DNA from: Haemophilus sp. C1
GTDB taxonomy: Bacteria; Pseudomonadota; Gammaproteobacteria; Enterobacterales; Pasteurellaceae
DNA: 64,000 bases
NCBI RefSeq assembly: GCF_001276515.1
Contig: NZ_LDVZ01000001.1
Span: 62,001-126,000, forward strand
Direction of reading: 5' to 3'
Positions 51,134-64,000 of the stretch are shown here, piece after piece; position 1 is the first letter of the stretch; every line of letters begins with the position of its first letter. Under the pieces are notes generated by a model. That model was not told the origin of the DNA and ran no database searches. It saw only the letters and a list, made by a program, of their open reading frames with translations. A program made the position numbers and the translations under genes.

Positions 51134-53521
51134 TTAATCCCTTAATTCAGCATTAAAGCGTTGTTTTACCTCCGCTAATACTGCTGAAATCACTGCATTA
51201 ATTTCTTCATCTTCAAGTGTTTTTTCATTATCTTGGACAGTCAAGCTAATCGCTAAACTCTTATAGCCTTCAGCGACGCCCACACCTTGATATACATCGA
51301 ACAAATTCACTTGCACCAATTTTTCGCCGCCTGCTTGTTTACATGCTGCGATCAATTCCCCTGCTGGTACGCTATCTGCGACGACTAAAGCTAAATCACG
51401 ACGGTTTGCTGGGAATTTAGAAATTTCTTTTGCTTGCACCACATTACGTGCCGCAATTGCATTCCAAAGAATTTCAAATACAAAAGTTTTGCCATTTAAG
51501 CCAAGTTTTTGGCTAATAGATGGATGAATTGCGCCAATAAATCCAATTTCTTGACCATCTAATTCAATAGCAGCCGATTGGCCAGGGTGTAATGCATCAA
51601 ATTGTTTTGCAACAAAACGAACTCTATTACCACATTCTGTTAAAGAAAGTACTGATTCTAAATCGCCTTTAAGATCAAAGAAATCAATAGATTCTGCTTT
51701 ACCTGCCCAATGTTCAGATTTTGCCGTTCCAGTAATCACCGCACTTAAAACAAATTCTTGACGTACACCAAATTCTGCATTGGCATCTGGTACAAAACGT
51801 AATCCTGTTTCAAATAAACGAACACGGGATTGTTGGCGATTTTGGTTATAAAGCACTGCACCTAATAAACCACTCATTAAAGACACGCGCATTGCGGACA
51901 TTTCCACAGAAATTGGGTTTGGCAAAACAAGTGCTTCTTGATGTGGATGTAATAAACTTTGAATTTTTGGATCCACAAAGCTATAAGTAATGGCTTCTTG
52001 ATAATCTGCATCCACAAGTGCGGCCTTAATTCGAGCTAAATCTAAATCAGATTCTTTGTGCTCACGCATACGGAGATGCGCTAATGGCGCATTGTTTGGA
52101 ATGCTGTTATAACCATAAATACGCGCCACTTCCTCAATTAAATCTTCTTCAATTTCAATATCAAAACGCCAGCTTGCAGAAGTTACCGTCCAAATATCAT
52201 TTGCATAAGTAACATCGAAACCAAGACGGTGGAAAATTTCTGTTACGCTTTCTGTTTCAATATGATGACCTAAAAGTGCATCTAATTTACTACGGCGAAG
52301 TTGAACTGTATTGACTTTAGGAAGATGAGTTTCACTACTTGCTTCGCAAATCTCACCCGCTTCACCACCACAGATTTCAAGTAATAATGCGGTTGCTCGT
52401 TCCATAGCTTTACGGGCTAATTCAAAATCCACACCACGTTCAAAACGGTGCGATGCATCAGTATGTAAACCATATTGTCTTGCACGGCCTGCAATCGCTA
52501 ATGGAGCGAAAAATGCGGATTCTAAAATGACATCTTTCGTTTCACTATTCACGCCACTTGCAGCACCACCAAAGATCCCTGCCATTGCTAAAGGCCCATT
52601 TTGGTCAGCAATTAATAAAGTATTTGATTGAAGTTTTGCAGTTGAACCATCTAATAATACTAATTCTTCACCTTCTTTTGCTAAACGAACTTGAACGGGT
52701 TGTGCCACTTCAGCCGCATCAAACGCGTGCATTGGCTGACCAAGTTCAAGCAAAATGTAGTCAGTAATATCAACAATAGGATCAATAGAACGAATACCAC
52801 AACGACGCAATTTTTCTTGCATCCACATTGGCGATTGTGCTTTTACATTGACGTTCTTTATCACACGTAATAAATAACGCGGGCACGCTTCTGGTGCTTG
52901 TAAATCAATTTGAACTTTATCAGAAATTGTTGCTGGCACCGCTTCAAAGTGCGGTTGATTTACTGGCTGTTTATTTACCACACCAATTTCACGCGCAATA
53001 CCCGCAATGCTCAAACAATCCGCGCGGTTTGGCGTTAAGCTAATTTCGATGGCATTATCATTTAAACCTAAATATTCACGTAAATCTGTACCGATTGGTG
53101 CATCAAGTGGCAATTCAATAATACCATCCGCTTCAACATCAATACCTAATTCAGAAAATGAACAAAGCATTCCTTCTGATGGTTGACCACGTAATTTCGT
53201 TTTCTTAATTTTGAAATCGCCCGGTAATACCGCACCTTCTGTTGCGCAAGCGACTTTTAAGCCTTGACGACAATTTGGTGCGCCACACACGATATCCAAT
53301 AAACGATCACCGCCTACGTTCACTTTAGTTACACGTAATTTATCCGCATCTGGATGTTGTGCACATTCCACCACTTCACCCACAACGACACCATTAAATT
53401 TACCCGCAACGGTTTCTACGTCATCGACTTCTAAGCCAAGCATAGTAATTTGCTCGCATAATTGCTCGGTGGACACCGCAGGGTTCACCCATTCTCTTAC
53501 CCACTGTTCACTAAATTTCAT
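51134..53521 (-). CDS. pheT: Phenylalanyl-tRNA synthetase beta subunit
   Basis: The 795-residue subunit is full length: N-terminal WVREWVNP with a tRNA-binding OB fold ([23 protein letters not shown]), B3/B4 editing domain, B5, and a C-terminal ferredoxin-like anticodon domain ([15 protein letters not shown]). The editing site clears Tyr-tRNA(Phe). It follows pheS by 33 bp. Confidence 0.98.
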   Translation of the reverse strand: MKFSEQWVREWVNPAVSTEQLCEQITMLGLEVDDVETVAGKFNGVVVGEVVECAQHPDADKLRVTKVNVGGDRLLDIVCGAPNCRQGLKVACATEGAVLPGDFKIKKTKLRGQPSEGMLCSFSELGIDVEADGIIELPLDAPIGTDLREYLGLNDNAIEISLTPNRADCLSIAGIAREIGVVNKQPVNQPHFEAVPATISDKVQIDLQAPEACPRYLLRVIKNVNVKAQSPMWMQEKLRRCGIRSIDPIVDITDYILLELGQPMHAFDAAEVAQPVQVRLAKEGEELVLLDGSTAKLQSNTLLIADQNGPLAMAGIFGGAASGVNSETKDVILESAFFAPLAIAGRARQYGLHTDASHRFERGVDFELARKAMERATALLLEICGGEAGEICEASSETHLPKVNTVQLRRSKLDALLGHHIETESVTEIFHRLGFDVTYANDIWTVTSASWRFDIEIEEDLIEEVARIYGYNSIPNNAPLAHLRMREHKESDLDLARIKAALVDADYQEAITYSFVDPKIQSLLHPHQEALVLPNPISVEMSAMRVSLMSGLLGAVLYNQNRQQSRVRLFETGLRFVPDANAEFGVRQEFVLSAVITGTAKSEHWAGKAESIDFFDLKGDLESVLSLTECGNRVRFVAKQFDALHPGQSAAIELDGQEIGFIGAIHPSISQKLGLNGKTFVFEILWNAIAARNVVQAKEISKFPANRRDLALVVADSVPAGELIAACKQAGGEKLVQVNLFDVYQGVGVAEGYKSLAISLTVQDNEKTLEDEEINAVISAVLAEVKQRFNAELRD

Positions 53522-53554
53522 TTGTTGTTATCCTTTTAATTCAAATCCGAGAAA

Positions 53555-54634
<1,080 letters not shown>

Positions 54635-54691
54635 TCATTGGTTTATCAAAAATAAAATGGAATAACGTTATCGCTATTCCATTTTGTCTTG

Positions 54692-55369
54692 TTACCAACA
54701 AAATCGTTCATTCACAAAATTTTCTGACCGCTCTTTTTGCCATTTTTCTTTATTTTTTGGATTAGCAAAAAAACGTGCTTGTTCCTGTAAACGTTGAACT
54801 AATTTTGTTTCTGCTTCTTTTAACGCTTTTTGACGATCTGCAAATTTTGAGGGCAATGCTGGTAAGAAAATCACTTCATAAGGATGCGTAATTGTCCATT
54901 TCATCGCGTTTTCTGCAGCACGACTTTGTTTATCAAAATTACAAAACGCATAAGCATTAACAAACTGCCCTACAACATGGCTGAACCCTGTATTATCCTG
55001 CACCGTTTGTTTTGGTAAATCCAACACATAAAGTGCGGTAATCAAACGGTTTTGTCCACGATAAAACCAAGTAACCGCTTCATCTCTTAAGCCAAAATCG
55101 TAAGCCCGAGCAGCTAAGGTAAACATTGTCATTGGTGAAATGCGAGCTGGATTTTCTTCTACAAATTTTACCGCACTTTTATAACCTTTTAGCGTATTTT
55201 CACGTAGCATCGGATCAATTTCTTTATGTACAAATACATTTTCTGCTTTTCCATTTTCAGCAGAATAATAAGGTTTGATATAAACATTCACTGTCTTCAC
55301 TGGTTCTTTGCTAATAGAACTACAAGCAGTAATAAAAAGTGCGGTTATAAAACACAGTATTTTTAACAT
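54692..55369 (-). CDS. DUF2989-like lipoprotein
   Basis: The 225-residue protein starts at ATG 55369 (AAGGA upstream); the ATG at 55429 overlaps the divergent ferredoxin gene and is rejected. A lipoprotein signal (LKILCFITALFITACSS) gives an anchored periplasmic or outer-membrane protein. The remainder is helical with FTLAARAYDFGLRDEAVTWFYRGQNR, TPR-like. The DUF2989 assignment is from general resemblance; function unknown. Confidence 0.72.
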   Translation of the reverse strand: MLKILCFITALFITACSSISKEPVKTVNVYIKPYYSAENGKAENVFVHKEIDPMLRENTLKGYKSAVKFVEENPARISPMTMFTLAARAYDFGLRDEAVTWFYRGQNRLITALYVLDLPKQTVQDNTGFSHVVGQFVNAYAFCNFDKQSRAAENAMKWTITHPYEVIFLPALPSKFADRQKALKEAETKLVQRLQEQARFFANPKNKEKWQKERSENFVNERFCW

Positions 55370-55417
55370 ATGGATTTTCCTTATATAATGCCCAGCAAAT
55401 TTCACTGCATTGTTATT

Positions 55418-57118
<1,701 letters not shown>

Positions 57119-57119
<1 letters not shown>

Positions 57120-57610
57120 CACAACATCCAATATTGAATAGCAAATACGACAATCACCGCATAAATTGCCGCTAATACATCGTCGACCATGATACCAAAA
57201 CCACTTTCGAGTTTTTCGTCAAAATAACGAATTGGGAACGGTTTTAAAATATCGAAAAAGCGAAATAACGCAAAAGCAGCCAAAATCCATTGCCAAGATA
57301 ATGACGGTATCGCCGCTAATACAATAAATACACCGACAAATTCATCCCAGACGATAGAACCATGATCGTGTACGCCCATATCTTCTGTGGTTTTTTGACA
57401 AAGGTAGCAACCGAGTAGAAAACAAAGTACAGTGAAAATTAAAAAGGTTTTTACACCTAACAAAGAAAGCAAAATCACGCCTAAAGTTGTTCCGGCTAAA
57501 CTCCCCCACGTGCCTGGAGCTGGATGAATTAAGCCCGAGCCAAAACCAACGGCAAGCAAATGAATAGGATTTAAAAGAGAGATTTTTTTAAGAGGATTAT
57601 TTTCTGTCAT
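57119..57610 (-). CDS. pgpA: Phosphatidylglycerophosphatase A
   Basis: The 163-residue membrane enzyme dephosphorylates phosphatidylglycerol phosphate. The motif GVHDHGSIVWDEFVGVF (acidic active-site residues) is intact, with several membrane helices. It overlaps thiL by 4 bp, as in many gammaproteobacteria (nusB-thiL-pgpA order). Confidence 0.96.
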
Positions 57611-58593
57611 TTTGATTCCTTAAAATGATCGAAACCACTTGAAAAAGTTATATTCACAGGTTTTCCATCACGTAAAAAACGTGGCGAAAAGTCGCTGCAC
57701 TTTTCTGTGATTTTACCAATGCAAGTACAAGACACGTTCAGTTTTTTCAAGCGTAATTCTAATTCATCTTTAGATTCGGGCGGTATGGTAAAACAAAGTT
57801 CATAATCTTCTCCACCACTTAAGGCAAATTGTTCCGCTTGAGCGCGATCATATTTATGCAAAATCGCGGATGAAAGAGGTAAAGCAGAAAGTTCAACTTC
57901 TGCGCCACATTGACTTCGTTCAAGAATATGCCCTAAATCAGAGATTAACCCATCGGAAAGATCAATGGCAGCGTGAGCAATATCAATTAACGCCCGTCCA
58001 AGTTCTATTCTAGGTGTGGGTCTAAGATGACGTTGTTGCAGAAAAACATCATCAGAATCAACCGCACTTTTGCCCGATAAAATTTGTGTTAAACCTGATA
58101 CGCTATCGCCTAAAGTGCCTGAAACATAAATTAAATCACCAACTTGCGCTTTATGCCGACAAATTCCTTTACCTTTTTCGACAAAACCTTGTGCTGTAAT
58201 CGTAATAGATAAGTTGCCCTTTGTGGTATCGCCACCAATTAATGTGACGTTGTATTGTTTTAACGTGTGCAATAAACTTTGACTAAATATTGAAATCCAA
58301 TTTTTATCTACATTTGGCAAAGTTAATGCCAGAGAAACCCATTTTGGCTGTGCCCCCATTGCAGCAATATCACTTAAATTTGTTGCAACAGCCTTATAAG
58401 CTAAATCTTCAGGCGAAATGGTCGGTAAAAAATGTGTATTTTCCACCATGGTATCCGTCGTAATGGCAAGTTGATAATTCTCTGGCATGGAAACCAGCGC
58501 ACAATCGTCGCCAATAGATAATTGAACGGAATCATCAACTAATATTTGTTGCTGAAAATATCGTTTAATTAAATCAAATTCACCCATTGCCAT
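57607..58593 (-). CDS. thiL: Thiamine-monophosphate kinase
   Basis: The 328-residue protein starts at ATG 58593 (AGGT five bases upstream; a GTG at 58599 is also possible). It is AIRS-like: GEFDLIKRYF, SIGDDCALV, TDTMVENTHFLP, IGGDTTKGN and DLSDGLISDLGHI. It makes thiamine diphosphate. Linked to nusB and pgpA. Confidence 0.97.
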   Translation of the reverse strand: MAMGEFDLIKRYFQQQILVDDSVQLSIGDDCALVSMPENYQLAITTDTMVENTHFLPTISPEDLAYKAVATNLSDIAAMGAQPKWVSLALTLPNVDKNWISIFSQSLLHTLKQYNVTLIGGDTTKGNLSITITAQGFVEKGKGICRHKAQVGDLIYVSGTLGDSVSGLTQILSGKSAVDSDDVFLQQRHLRPTPRIELGRALIDIAHAAIDLSDGLISDLGHILERSQCGAEVELSALPLSSAILHKYDRAQAEQFALSGGEDYELCFTIPPESKDELELRLKKLNVSCTCIGKITEKCSDFSPRFLRDGKPVNITFSSGFDHFKESK

Positions 58594-58610
58594 TTTCACC
58601 TATCTTATAA

Positions 58611-58640
58611 AAGAAAAGGCACGCGTTAAAAACGCGCGCC
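58611..58640 (-). terminator. Terminator after nusB
   Basis: Leftward, GGCGCGCGTT pairs with AACGCGTGCC (one mismatch) around TTT and is followed by TTTTCTTTT. It may attenuate read-through into thiL. Confidence 0.78.
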
Positions 58641-58658
58641 ATTTTCAGTTTAAAAGGA

Positions 58659-59093
58659 TTACTTACGCCCTAATGCTGGTGCGATTTTATCAAGTACGCC
58701 ATTGATATATTTATGGCTTTCATCTGCACCGAATACTTTTGCTACTTCAATCGCTTCATTGATAACCACTTTATATGGAACATCTAATTCAAAGCGCAAT
58801 TCATAGACAGCCAAACGCAAAATTGCAGTTTCAATAGGATCAAGCTCATCAAAAGCGCGGTCAATATAAGGCGAAATTGAAAAATCAACGATTTCAATAT
58901 TTTCTACTGTTTGACGAAATAATTTACGGAAGTAAGGTTTATCTACGCCATCCATATCTTGATCTAACACAAAGGCTAATTCAACTTGTTCTGCAGTATT
59001 GCCAGATACCGCCCAAGAATACAAGGCTTGAACAGTACATTCACGCGCACGACGACGAGCAGAAGGCTTTTTCACTTGTTTTTGTTCTGTCAT
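58659..59093 (-). CDS. nusB: Transcription antitermination factor NusB
   Basis: The 144-residue all-helical protein ([56 protein letters not shown]) binds boxA RNA with S10 in rRNA antitermination. Of interest here, the prophage leader at 7562 carries a boxA that this protein could bind. It follows ribH by 3 bp. Confidence 0.97.
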   Translation of the reverse strand: MTEQKQVKKPSARRRARECTVQALYSWAVSGNTAEQVELAFVLDQDMDGVDKPYFRKLFRQTVENIEIVDFSISPYIDRAFDELDPIETAILRLAVYELRFELDVPYKVVINEAIEVAKVFGADESHKYINGVLDKIAPALGRK

Positions 59094-59096
59094 GAT

Positions 59097-59570
59097 TTAT
59101 GCCGCATCAATTTGTTGAATAAGATTAACCATTTCAAGTGCGGTTAAGGCTGCTTCTGCACCTTTATTACCTGCTTTAGTGCCAGCACGTTCAATTGCTT
59201 GTTCAATATTTTCTGTGGTTAATACGCCAAAAGCGACGGGGATTTCAGCATCCATTGCAACTTTTCCTAAACCGCTGCTTGCTTCCCCTGCTACATATTC
59301 AAAGTGCGCAGTACCGCCACGGATAACTGTACCTAATGCCACAATCGCATCAAATTTTTTACTTTCAGCTAAACGACGAGCAACTAATGGCAACTCATAA
59401 GCGCCAGGAGCACGCACGATAGTGATATTTTCATCTTTCACTTGGCCAATACGTTTTAATGCATCAATTGCACCTTCTAATAAACTTTCATTAATAAAAC
59501 TGTTAAAACGAGCAATTGCTACTGCAACTTTTGCATTAGGTGCTGCGACTGAGCCTTCTAAAACTTTCAT
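59097..59570 (-). CDS. ribH: 6,7-dimethyl-8-ribityllumazine synthase
   Basis: The 157-residue enzyme joins a ribityl-pyrimidine and butanone phosphate in riboflavin synthesis. Motifs are [33 protein letters not shown] (catalytic His) and [15 protein letters not shown]. It is upstream of nusB in the usual order. No FMN riboswitch was seen in the 225 bp upstream. Confidence 0.97.
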   Translation of the reverse strand: MKVLEGSVAAPNAKVAVAIARFNSFINESLLEGAIDALKRIGQVKDENITIVRAPGAYELPLVARRLAESKKFDAIVALGTVIRGGTAHFEYVAGEASSGLGKVAMDAEIPVAFGVLTTENIEQAIERAGTKAGNKGAEAALTALEMVNLIQQIDAA

Positions 59571-59795
59571 ATTTTTTCCTATTATTAGCCATAATGATTT
59601 TGGCCCGAGATTTTAGCATAAAATCGCGTATATTCAATATTAATAAGGCTTTACCTATTTTATTTAGGGCACATTTTTAAGGCTATTTTATTGTTCATAA
59701 CCCGCACCAACACTATATTTTTATGGAAAATTTCCTTTATTAAGGTAAACTATCGGTCATTTTGAATGAATTACATTTAGTTACAGAGGTTTAAT

Positions 59796-61199
59796 ATGTC
59801 TAAAGTGGCATCAATTGTTGATGTATTACAAGGGAAACTGGCGATTGGTGAAACCGTCACTGTACGTGGTTGGGTACGTACCCGTCGCGATTCTAAAGCA
59901 GGCTTATCTTTCTTAGCAGTTTATGACGGTTCTTGCTTTGATCCAATTCAAGCGATTATTAATAACGATATTGAAAATTACGAAAACGAAATTTTACGTT
60001 TAACAACAGGCTGTTCTGTGATTGTAACAGGTAAAATCGTTGAATCTCCTGCAGAAGGACAAGCGGTTGAATTACAAGCAGAAAAGGTGGAAGTGACAGG
60101 GTTTGTTGAAGATCCAGATACTTACCCAATGGCAGCAAAACGCCACTCTATTGAATATTTACGCGAAGTGGCTCACTTGCGTCCTCGCACTAATATTATT
60201 GGTGCTGTCGCACGTGTTCGCCATTGTTTATCTCAAGCAATTCACCGTTTCTTCCATGAGCAAGGCTTCTACTGGGTGGCAACTCCATTAATTACTGCAT
60301 CAGATACTGAAGGTGCAGGTGAAATGTTCCGTGTTTCTACACTTGATTTAGAAAATCTTCCACGTGGTGAAAATGGAAAAGTAGATTTCAACCAAGATTT
60401 CTTCGGTAAAGAATCATTTTTAACGGTTTCAGGTCAGTTAAACGGCGAAACCTATGCTTGTGCATTAAGCAAAATTTATACTTTCGGACCAACATTCCGT
60501 GCAGAAAACTCGAATACCACTCGTCACTTAGCTGAATTCTGGATGGTTGAACCAGAAGTAGCATTTGCAACGTTAGCGGATAACGCAAAACTTGCCGAAG
60601 ATATGTTGAAATACGTATTCCGAGCAGTATTGGCTGAGCGTAAAGACGACTTACAATTCTTTGAAAAACATGTAGATAAAGATGTTATTACTCGTCTAGA
60701 AAACTTTGTAAACTCAGATTTTGCGCAAATTGACTATACCGATGCCATTGATGTGTTATTAAAATCTGGTAAGAAATTTGAATTCCCTGTTTCTTGGGGG
60801 ATCGATCTTTCTTCTGAACACGAACGTTTCTTGGCGGAAGAATATTTTAAATCACCAGTTGTAGTGAAAAACTATCCAAAAGACATTAAAGCATTCTATA
60901 TGCGTTTAAATGATGATGGAAAAACTGTGGCAGCAATGGACGTGTTAGCTCCAGGAATTGGTGAAATCATCGGTGGTTCACAACGTGAAGAACGTTTAGA
61001 CGTGCTTGATAAACGCATGGAAGAAATGGGATTAAATCCAGATGATTACTGGTGGTATCGCGATCTTCGTAAATATGGTAGCGTTCCACATTCTGGTTTT
61101 GGTCTTGGTTTTGAACGCTTAATCGTCTATGTAACTGGCGTGCAAAACATTCGTGATGTAATTCCATTCCCACGCGCGCCAAGAAATGCGAATTTCTAA
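59796..61199 (+). CDS. asnS: Asparaginyl-tRNA synthetase
   Basis: The 467-residue class IIb enzyme has an N-terminal OB anticodon domain ([23 protein letters not shown]), motif 2 [22 protein letters not shown] and motif 3 [15 protein letters not shown]. Full length, own promoter, followed by an uptake-signal dyad terminator. Confidence 0.98.
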   Translation: MSKVASIVDVLQGKLAIGETVTVRGWVRTRRDSKAGLSFLAVYDGSCFDPIQAIINNDIENYENEILRLTTGCSVIVTGKIVESPAEGQAVELQAEKVEVTGFVEDPDTYPMAAKRHSIEYLREVAHLRPRTNIIGAVARVRHCLSQAIHRFFHEQGFYWVATPLITASDTEGAGEMFRVSTLDLENLPRGENGKVDFNQDFFGKESFLTVSGQLNGETYACALSKIYTFGPTFRAENSNTTRHLAEFWMVEPEVAFATLADNAKLAEDMLKYVFRAVLAERKDDLQFFEKHVDKDVITRLENFVNSDFAQIDYTDAIDVLLKSGKKFEFPVSWGIDLSSEHERFLAEEYFKSPVVVKNYPKDIKAFYMRLNDDGKTVAAMDVLAPGIGEIIGGSQREERLDVLDKRMEEMGLNPDDYWWYRDLRKYGSVPHSGFGLGFERLIVYVTGVQNIRDVIPFPRAPRNANF

Positions 61200-61217
61200 T
61201 TAAATTTAACGTTAATA

Positions 61218-61253
61218 TTGACCGCACTTACGCCAAAGTGCGGTCAATTTTTT
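61218..61253 (+). terminator. asnS terminator made of paired uptake signals
   Basis: TTGACCGCACTT and AAGTGCGGTCAA (61218-61229, 61236-61247) form a 12-bp stem followed by TTTTTT. Confidence 0.93.
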
Positions 61254-61274
61254 CAAAATTTTAAGGAAAGCAAA

Positions 61275-61964
61275 ATGGATAAAATTAAACAACTCTTTGC
61301 CAACAATTACAGTTGGGCGCAAAGAATGAAAGAAGAAAATTCGACTTACTTCAAAGAACTTGCGGATCATCAAACGCCACATTACCTTTGGATTGGTTGC
61401 TCTGATAGCCGTGTGCCCGCTGAAAAATTGACAAATCTTGAACCAGGCGAGCTTTTTGTTCACCGTAATGTTGCTAACCAAGTAATTCACACAGATTTTA
61501 ATTGCCTTTCTGTTGTGCAATATGCTGTTGATGTACTTAAAATCGAACATATTATTATCTGTGGTCACACCAACTGCGGGGGGATTCATGCCGCTATGGC
61601 TGATAAAGATTTAGGGCTTATCAACAACTGGCTTCTTCATATTCGTGATATTTGGTTTAAACACGGTCATCTTCTCGGTAAACTTTCCCCAGAAAAACGT
61701 GCAGATATGCTGACTAAAATTAACGTAGCGGAACAGGTTTACAATCTTGGGCGTACTTCAATTGTAAAAAGTGCTTGGGAACGCGGACAAAAACTCTCAT
61801 TACACGGCTGGGTATATGATGTAAATGATGGATTTTTAGTGGATCAAGGCGTAATGGCAACCAGTAGAGAAACTCTTGAAATTTCCTATCGAAACGCTAT
61901 CGCTCGTTTATCAATACTTGATGAAGAAAATATTTTGAAAAAAGAACACCTAGAAAATCTTTAA
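61275..61964 (+). CDS. can: Beta-carbonic anhydrase
   Basis: The 229-residue protein interconverts CO2 and bicarbonate. Zinc ligands are Cys42, Asp44, His98 and Cys101 ([18 protein letters not shown]). Trp39 and Arg64, which in the H. influenzae enzyme form an allosteric bicarbonate pocket, are present, so it is the type II, regulated form. The ATG at 61275 has TTAAGGAAAG upstream; earlier codons lie in the terminator. Confidence 0.97.
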   Translation: MDKIKQLFANNYSWAQRMKEENSTYFKELADHQTPHYLWIGCSDSRVPAEKLTNLEPGELFVHRNVANQVIHTDFNCLSVVQYAVDVLKIEHIIICGHTNCGGIHAAMADKDLGLINNWLLHIRDIWFKHGHLLGKLSPEKRADMLTKINVAEQVYNLGRTSIVKSAWERGQKLSLHGWVYDVNDGFLVDQGVMATSRETLEISYRNAIARLSILDEENILKKEHLENL

Positions 61965-61966
61965 AA

Positions 61967-61992
61967 AACGCCCTTTCGGGCGTTATTTTTTT
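61967..61992. terminator. Bidirectional terminator between can and uup
   Basis: AACGCCC and GGGCGTT (61967-61973, 61978-61984) pair around TTTC; ATTTTTTT follows on the + strand. Confidence 0.92.
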
Positions 61993-63934
61993 AAGCTTTA
62001 CCGTCAGCCAAACTTTTCTTTTCTTCCAATTCTTCCCAGCGTAAAAATGCTGTTTCTAATTCGGTTTCAGTATCCGCTAATGCTTTTAATTTAGCGTCAG
62101 TAATATCATGAGCCTGTTGGAAAAATGCTGGATCGGCTATTTCAGCTTGAAGTACGGTGATTTTAGTTTCCAACTCTTCCAATAGTTGTGGAAGTTGTTC
62201 TAGCTCACGTTGTTCTTTATAAGAAAGTTTCACGGATTTCGGCTTAGAAGTGCGGTCATTTTTCACCGCACTTTCTTCTTTTAACGGTTCAGTTTTCTTC
62301 GCTTTAGACTGTTCTTCCACGGCTTTACTTGCCCAGAAATTGGCTTGTTGCTGTTTAGCATCAAAGAATCCACCCACATACTTATTCAAACGCCCTTCAC
62401 CTTCGAATAAATAACATTCTGTCGCAATATTATCGATAAATTGACGGTCATGACTCACAATTAACAATGTGCCTTGATGATCAGTCAAAATTTCTTCTAA
62501 AAGCTCCAATGTTTCTACATCAAGGTCATTGGTTGGTTCGTCAAGAATCAATAAATTATTTGGTTTGAGTAGCAATTTTGCGAGCAATAAACGATTTCTC
62601 TCCCCCCCCGATAAGGCTTTAACTGGCGTCATTGCACGTTTTGGCGGGAACAAGAAATCTTGCAAATACCCTAGCACATGGCGTTTTACACCATTGACTT
62701 CAATATCTTGTTTACCATCTGCCACATTATCCATTACGGTTTTTTCAGGATCTAAATCAGCACGATATTGGTCAAAATAAGCAATGTCTAATTTGGTGCC
62801 ACAACGAATTTTTCCTGATGTTGGCTGAATTTCCCCCAGCAATAATTTAATGAACGTGGTTTTCCCACAGCCGTTTGGCCCAACAAGCGCAATTTTGTCT
62901 CCACGTAAAATCGTTGTTGAAAAATCTTTTAATAAGGTTTTTCCTGCGATTTCATAGCTCACATCTTCCATTTCAAAGACAATTTTGCCTGAACGACTTG
63001 AGGTGTCTAACTGTAATTTAGCTGTTCCCATTACCTCACGGCGTTGGCGGCGTTCCTCACGCATCGCTTTTAATGCACGCACTCGCCCTTCATTTCTTGT
63101 ACGGCGAGCCTTGATACCTTGGCGAATCCACACTTCTTCCTGTGCAAGACGTTTATCAAATAATTCATTTTGCAAGGCTTCAACGCGTAGATTTTCTTCT
63201 TTCGTGGTTAAATATAAATCATAATTGCCTGGATAAGACACTAATTGACCGCGATCTAAATCCACAATCCGTGTTGCCATTTTGCGAATAAAAGAACGGT
63301 CATGGGAAATAAATACAATACTACCTTGGAAATCCAGTAAGAAATTTTCCAACCATTCAATGGCTTCCACATCCAAGTGGTTAGTCGGTTCATCAAGTAA
63401 TAACACGTCAGGATCGCACACCAATGCGCGCGCTAATGCTGCTTTACGTAACCAACCGCCTGAAAGTGCAGATAATTTTGTATTTGGATTCAAGCCTAGT
63501 TTTAACAACACTTCATTGATTTTATTTTCAAATCGCCAGCCATCAGCGTGTTCTAATTTAGCCTGAACTTGCTCTAGTTGACTTAAAATTTGATCACTGT
63601 AATTTTCTTCCAATTGAACAGAAATATGATGATATTCTTTCAATAAATCCGTTAAATGCCCGACACCTTCTGCGACATAATCAAAAATATTACCTTGCGC
63701 ATTACGCGGTGGGTCTTGCTCTAAACGAGAAACCACAAGATCTTTTTCGTATTGGATTTTGCCATCATCCATGAGCACATCGCCTGCGATGATTTTCAAT
63801 AAAGTCGATTTACCTGCGCCGTTACGCCCAACTAAACAAACACGTTCATTCGGTTCAATATGTAGTTCTGCGTGATCTAACAAAGGTGCATCACTAAAGG
63901 AAAGATATCCATTGGTTAAACTAATTAATGCCAC
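61991..63934 (-). CDS. uup: ABC-F family ATPase Uup
   Basis: The 647-residue soluble protein has two ATPase cassettes: Walker A GRNGAGKST near residue 36 and GPNGCGKTT near 350, with LSGG signatures and DEPTNHLDVEAIEWLE / DEPTNDLDVETLELLE. A C-terminal coiled coil (QLPQLLEELETKITVLQAEI) binds DNA in E. coli Uup, which limits transposon excision and helps resolve branched DNA or ribosome problems. No membrane part, so it is not a transporter. Confidence 0.95.
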   Translation of the reverse strand: MALISLTNGYLSFSDAPLLDHAELHIEPNERVCLVGRNGAGKSTLLKIIAGDVLMDDGKIQYEKDLVVSRLEQDPPRNAQGNIFDYVAEGVGHLTDLLKEYHHISVQLEENYSDQILSQLEQVQAKLEHADGWRFENKINEVLLKLGLNPNTKLSALSGGWLRKAALARALVCDPDVLLLDEPTNHLDVEAIEWLENFLLDFQGSIVFISHDRSFIRKMATRIVDLDRGQLVSYPGNYDLYLTTKEENLRVEALQNELFDKRLAQEEVWIRQGIKARRTRNEGRVRALKAMREERRQRREVMGTAKLQLDTSSRSGKIVFEMEDVSYEIAGKTLLKDFSTTILRGDKIALVGPNGCGKTTFIKLLLGEIQPTSGKIRCGTKLDIAYFDQYRADLDPEKTVMDNVADGKQDIEVNGVKRHVLGYLQDFLFPPKRAMTPVKALSGGERNRLLLAKLLLKPNNLLILDEPTNDLDVETLELLEEILTDHQGTLLIVSHDRQFIDNIATECYLFEGEGRLNKYVGGFFDAKQQQANFWASKAVEEQSKAKKTEPLKEESAVKNDRTSKPKSVKLSYKEQRELEQLPQLLEELETKITVLQAEIADPAFFQQAHDITDAKLKALADTETELETAFLRWEELEEKKSLADGKA

Positions 63935-64000
63935 AATTGCCCCATAAAAATTCAGTGAAAATTAACCGCACTATTCTATACGGTTTGCATAAAAAATCCC

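Noticed and set aside
59571..59795. FMN riboswitch upstream of ribH
   Set aside because: No conserved RFN elements recognised; the region is AT-rich and holds the divergent asnS promoter.

Overview
The window looks like a chromosome segment of Haemophilus influenzae or a close relative such as H. haemolyticus. It is AT-rich and dotted with the 9-base Haemophilus DNA-uptake signal AAGTGCGGT, several copies forming inverted pairs that serve as terminators. The housekeeping genes (fnr, uspE, purN/purM, trpBA, recBD, infC-rpmI-rplT, pheST-ihfA, dapB, thiL-pgpA, ribH-nusB, asnS, can, uup) are typical Pasteurellaceae genes. All calls come from reading the sequence; no database search was possible.

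Bases 1-17822 are the right part of a lambda-like prophage at the 3' end of tRNA-Leu(CAA); its left end lies outside. The immunity region follows lambda's order: replication genes (ninB, Dam, DnaB-type helicase, two O-like genes), a Rha/KilAC antirepressor, a YmfL-type regulator and a Cro-like gene run leftward. A LexA-type cI runs rightward and is followed by a three-gene GHKL-ATPase / STAS-like / membrane-protein operon in the place of lambda rexAB. Matching operators lie between cro and cI and, 2.8 kb away, on a PL-like promoter followed by an rRNA-type boxA. Downstream come a SieB-like exclusion gene, recT/exonuclease/ssb, a Ser/Thr kinase with a PP2C phosphatase, and xis/int. Two antirepressor genes (AntA/B type and BRO-N type) each have an upstream C4-type antisense RNA and a folded leader. 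The RNA-leader pairing differs in sequence between the copies but is preserved in both.

Bases 17823-33355 are core genes. A rexchanged order is suspected between ybaK and recD. Bases 33414-35451 hold a small cassette (Sel1 gene, HEPN-like gene, Sel1 gene) bounded by two copies of the same terminator sequence. The ribosomal operon infC-rpmI-rplT follows, with an AUU start for infC, then a hexose-phosphate mutarotase and a sulfatase/sodium-symporter operon with a CRP site.

Bases 41195-50240 form an accessory island: a tandem AAA ATPase (frameshifted), a PD-(D/E)XK nuclease-like protein, a PP2C phosphatase, a zinc sirtuin, an FtsK-gamma-like wHTH protein, a RhuM-Fic fusion, a second, zinc-less sirtuin, a deoxyribonucleotidase-like protein and a WYL regulator. 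Three leftward promoters in it carry the same 17-bp palindrome exactly 9 bp before the -10 box, so the island looks like one regulon and is the best candidate here for an undescribed defence or stress system.

Bases 50305-64000 return to core genes: nlpC-like, ihfA-pheT-pheS, yfaE, dapB, a LysE-family exporter, pgpA, thiL, nusB, ribH, asnS, can and uup.
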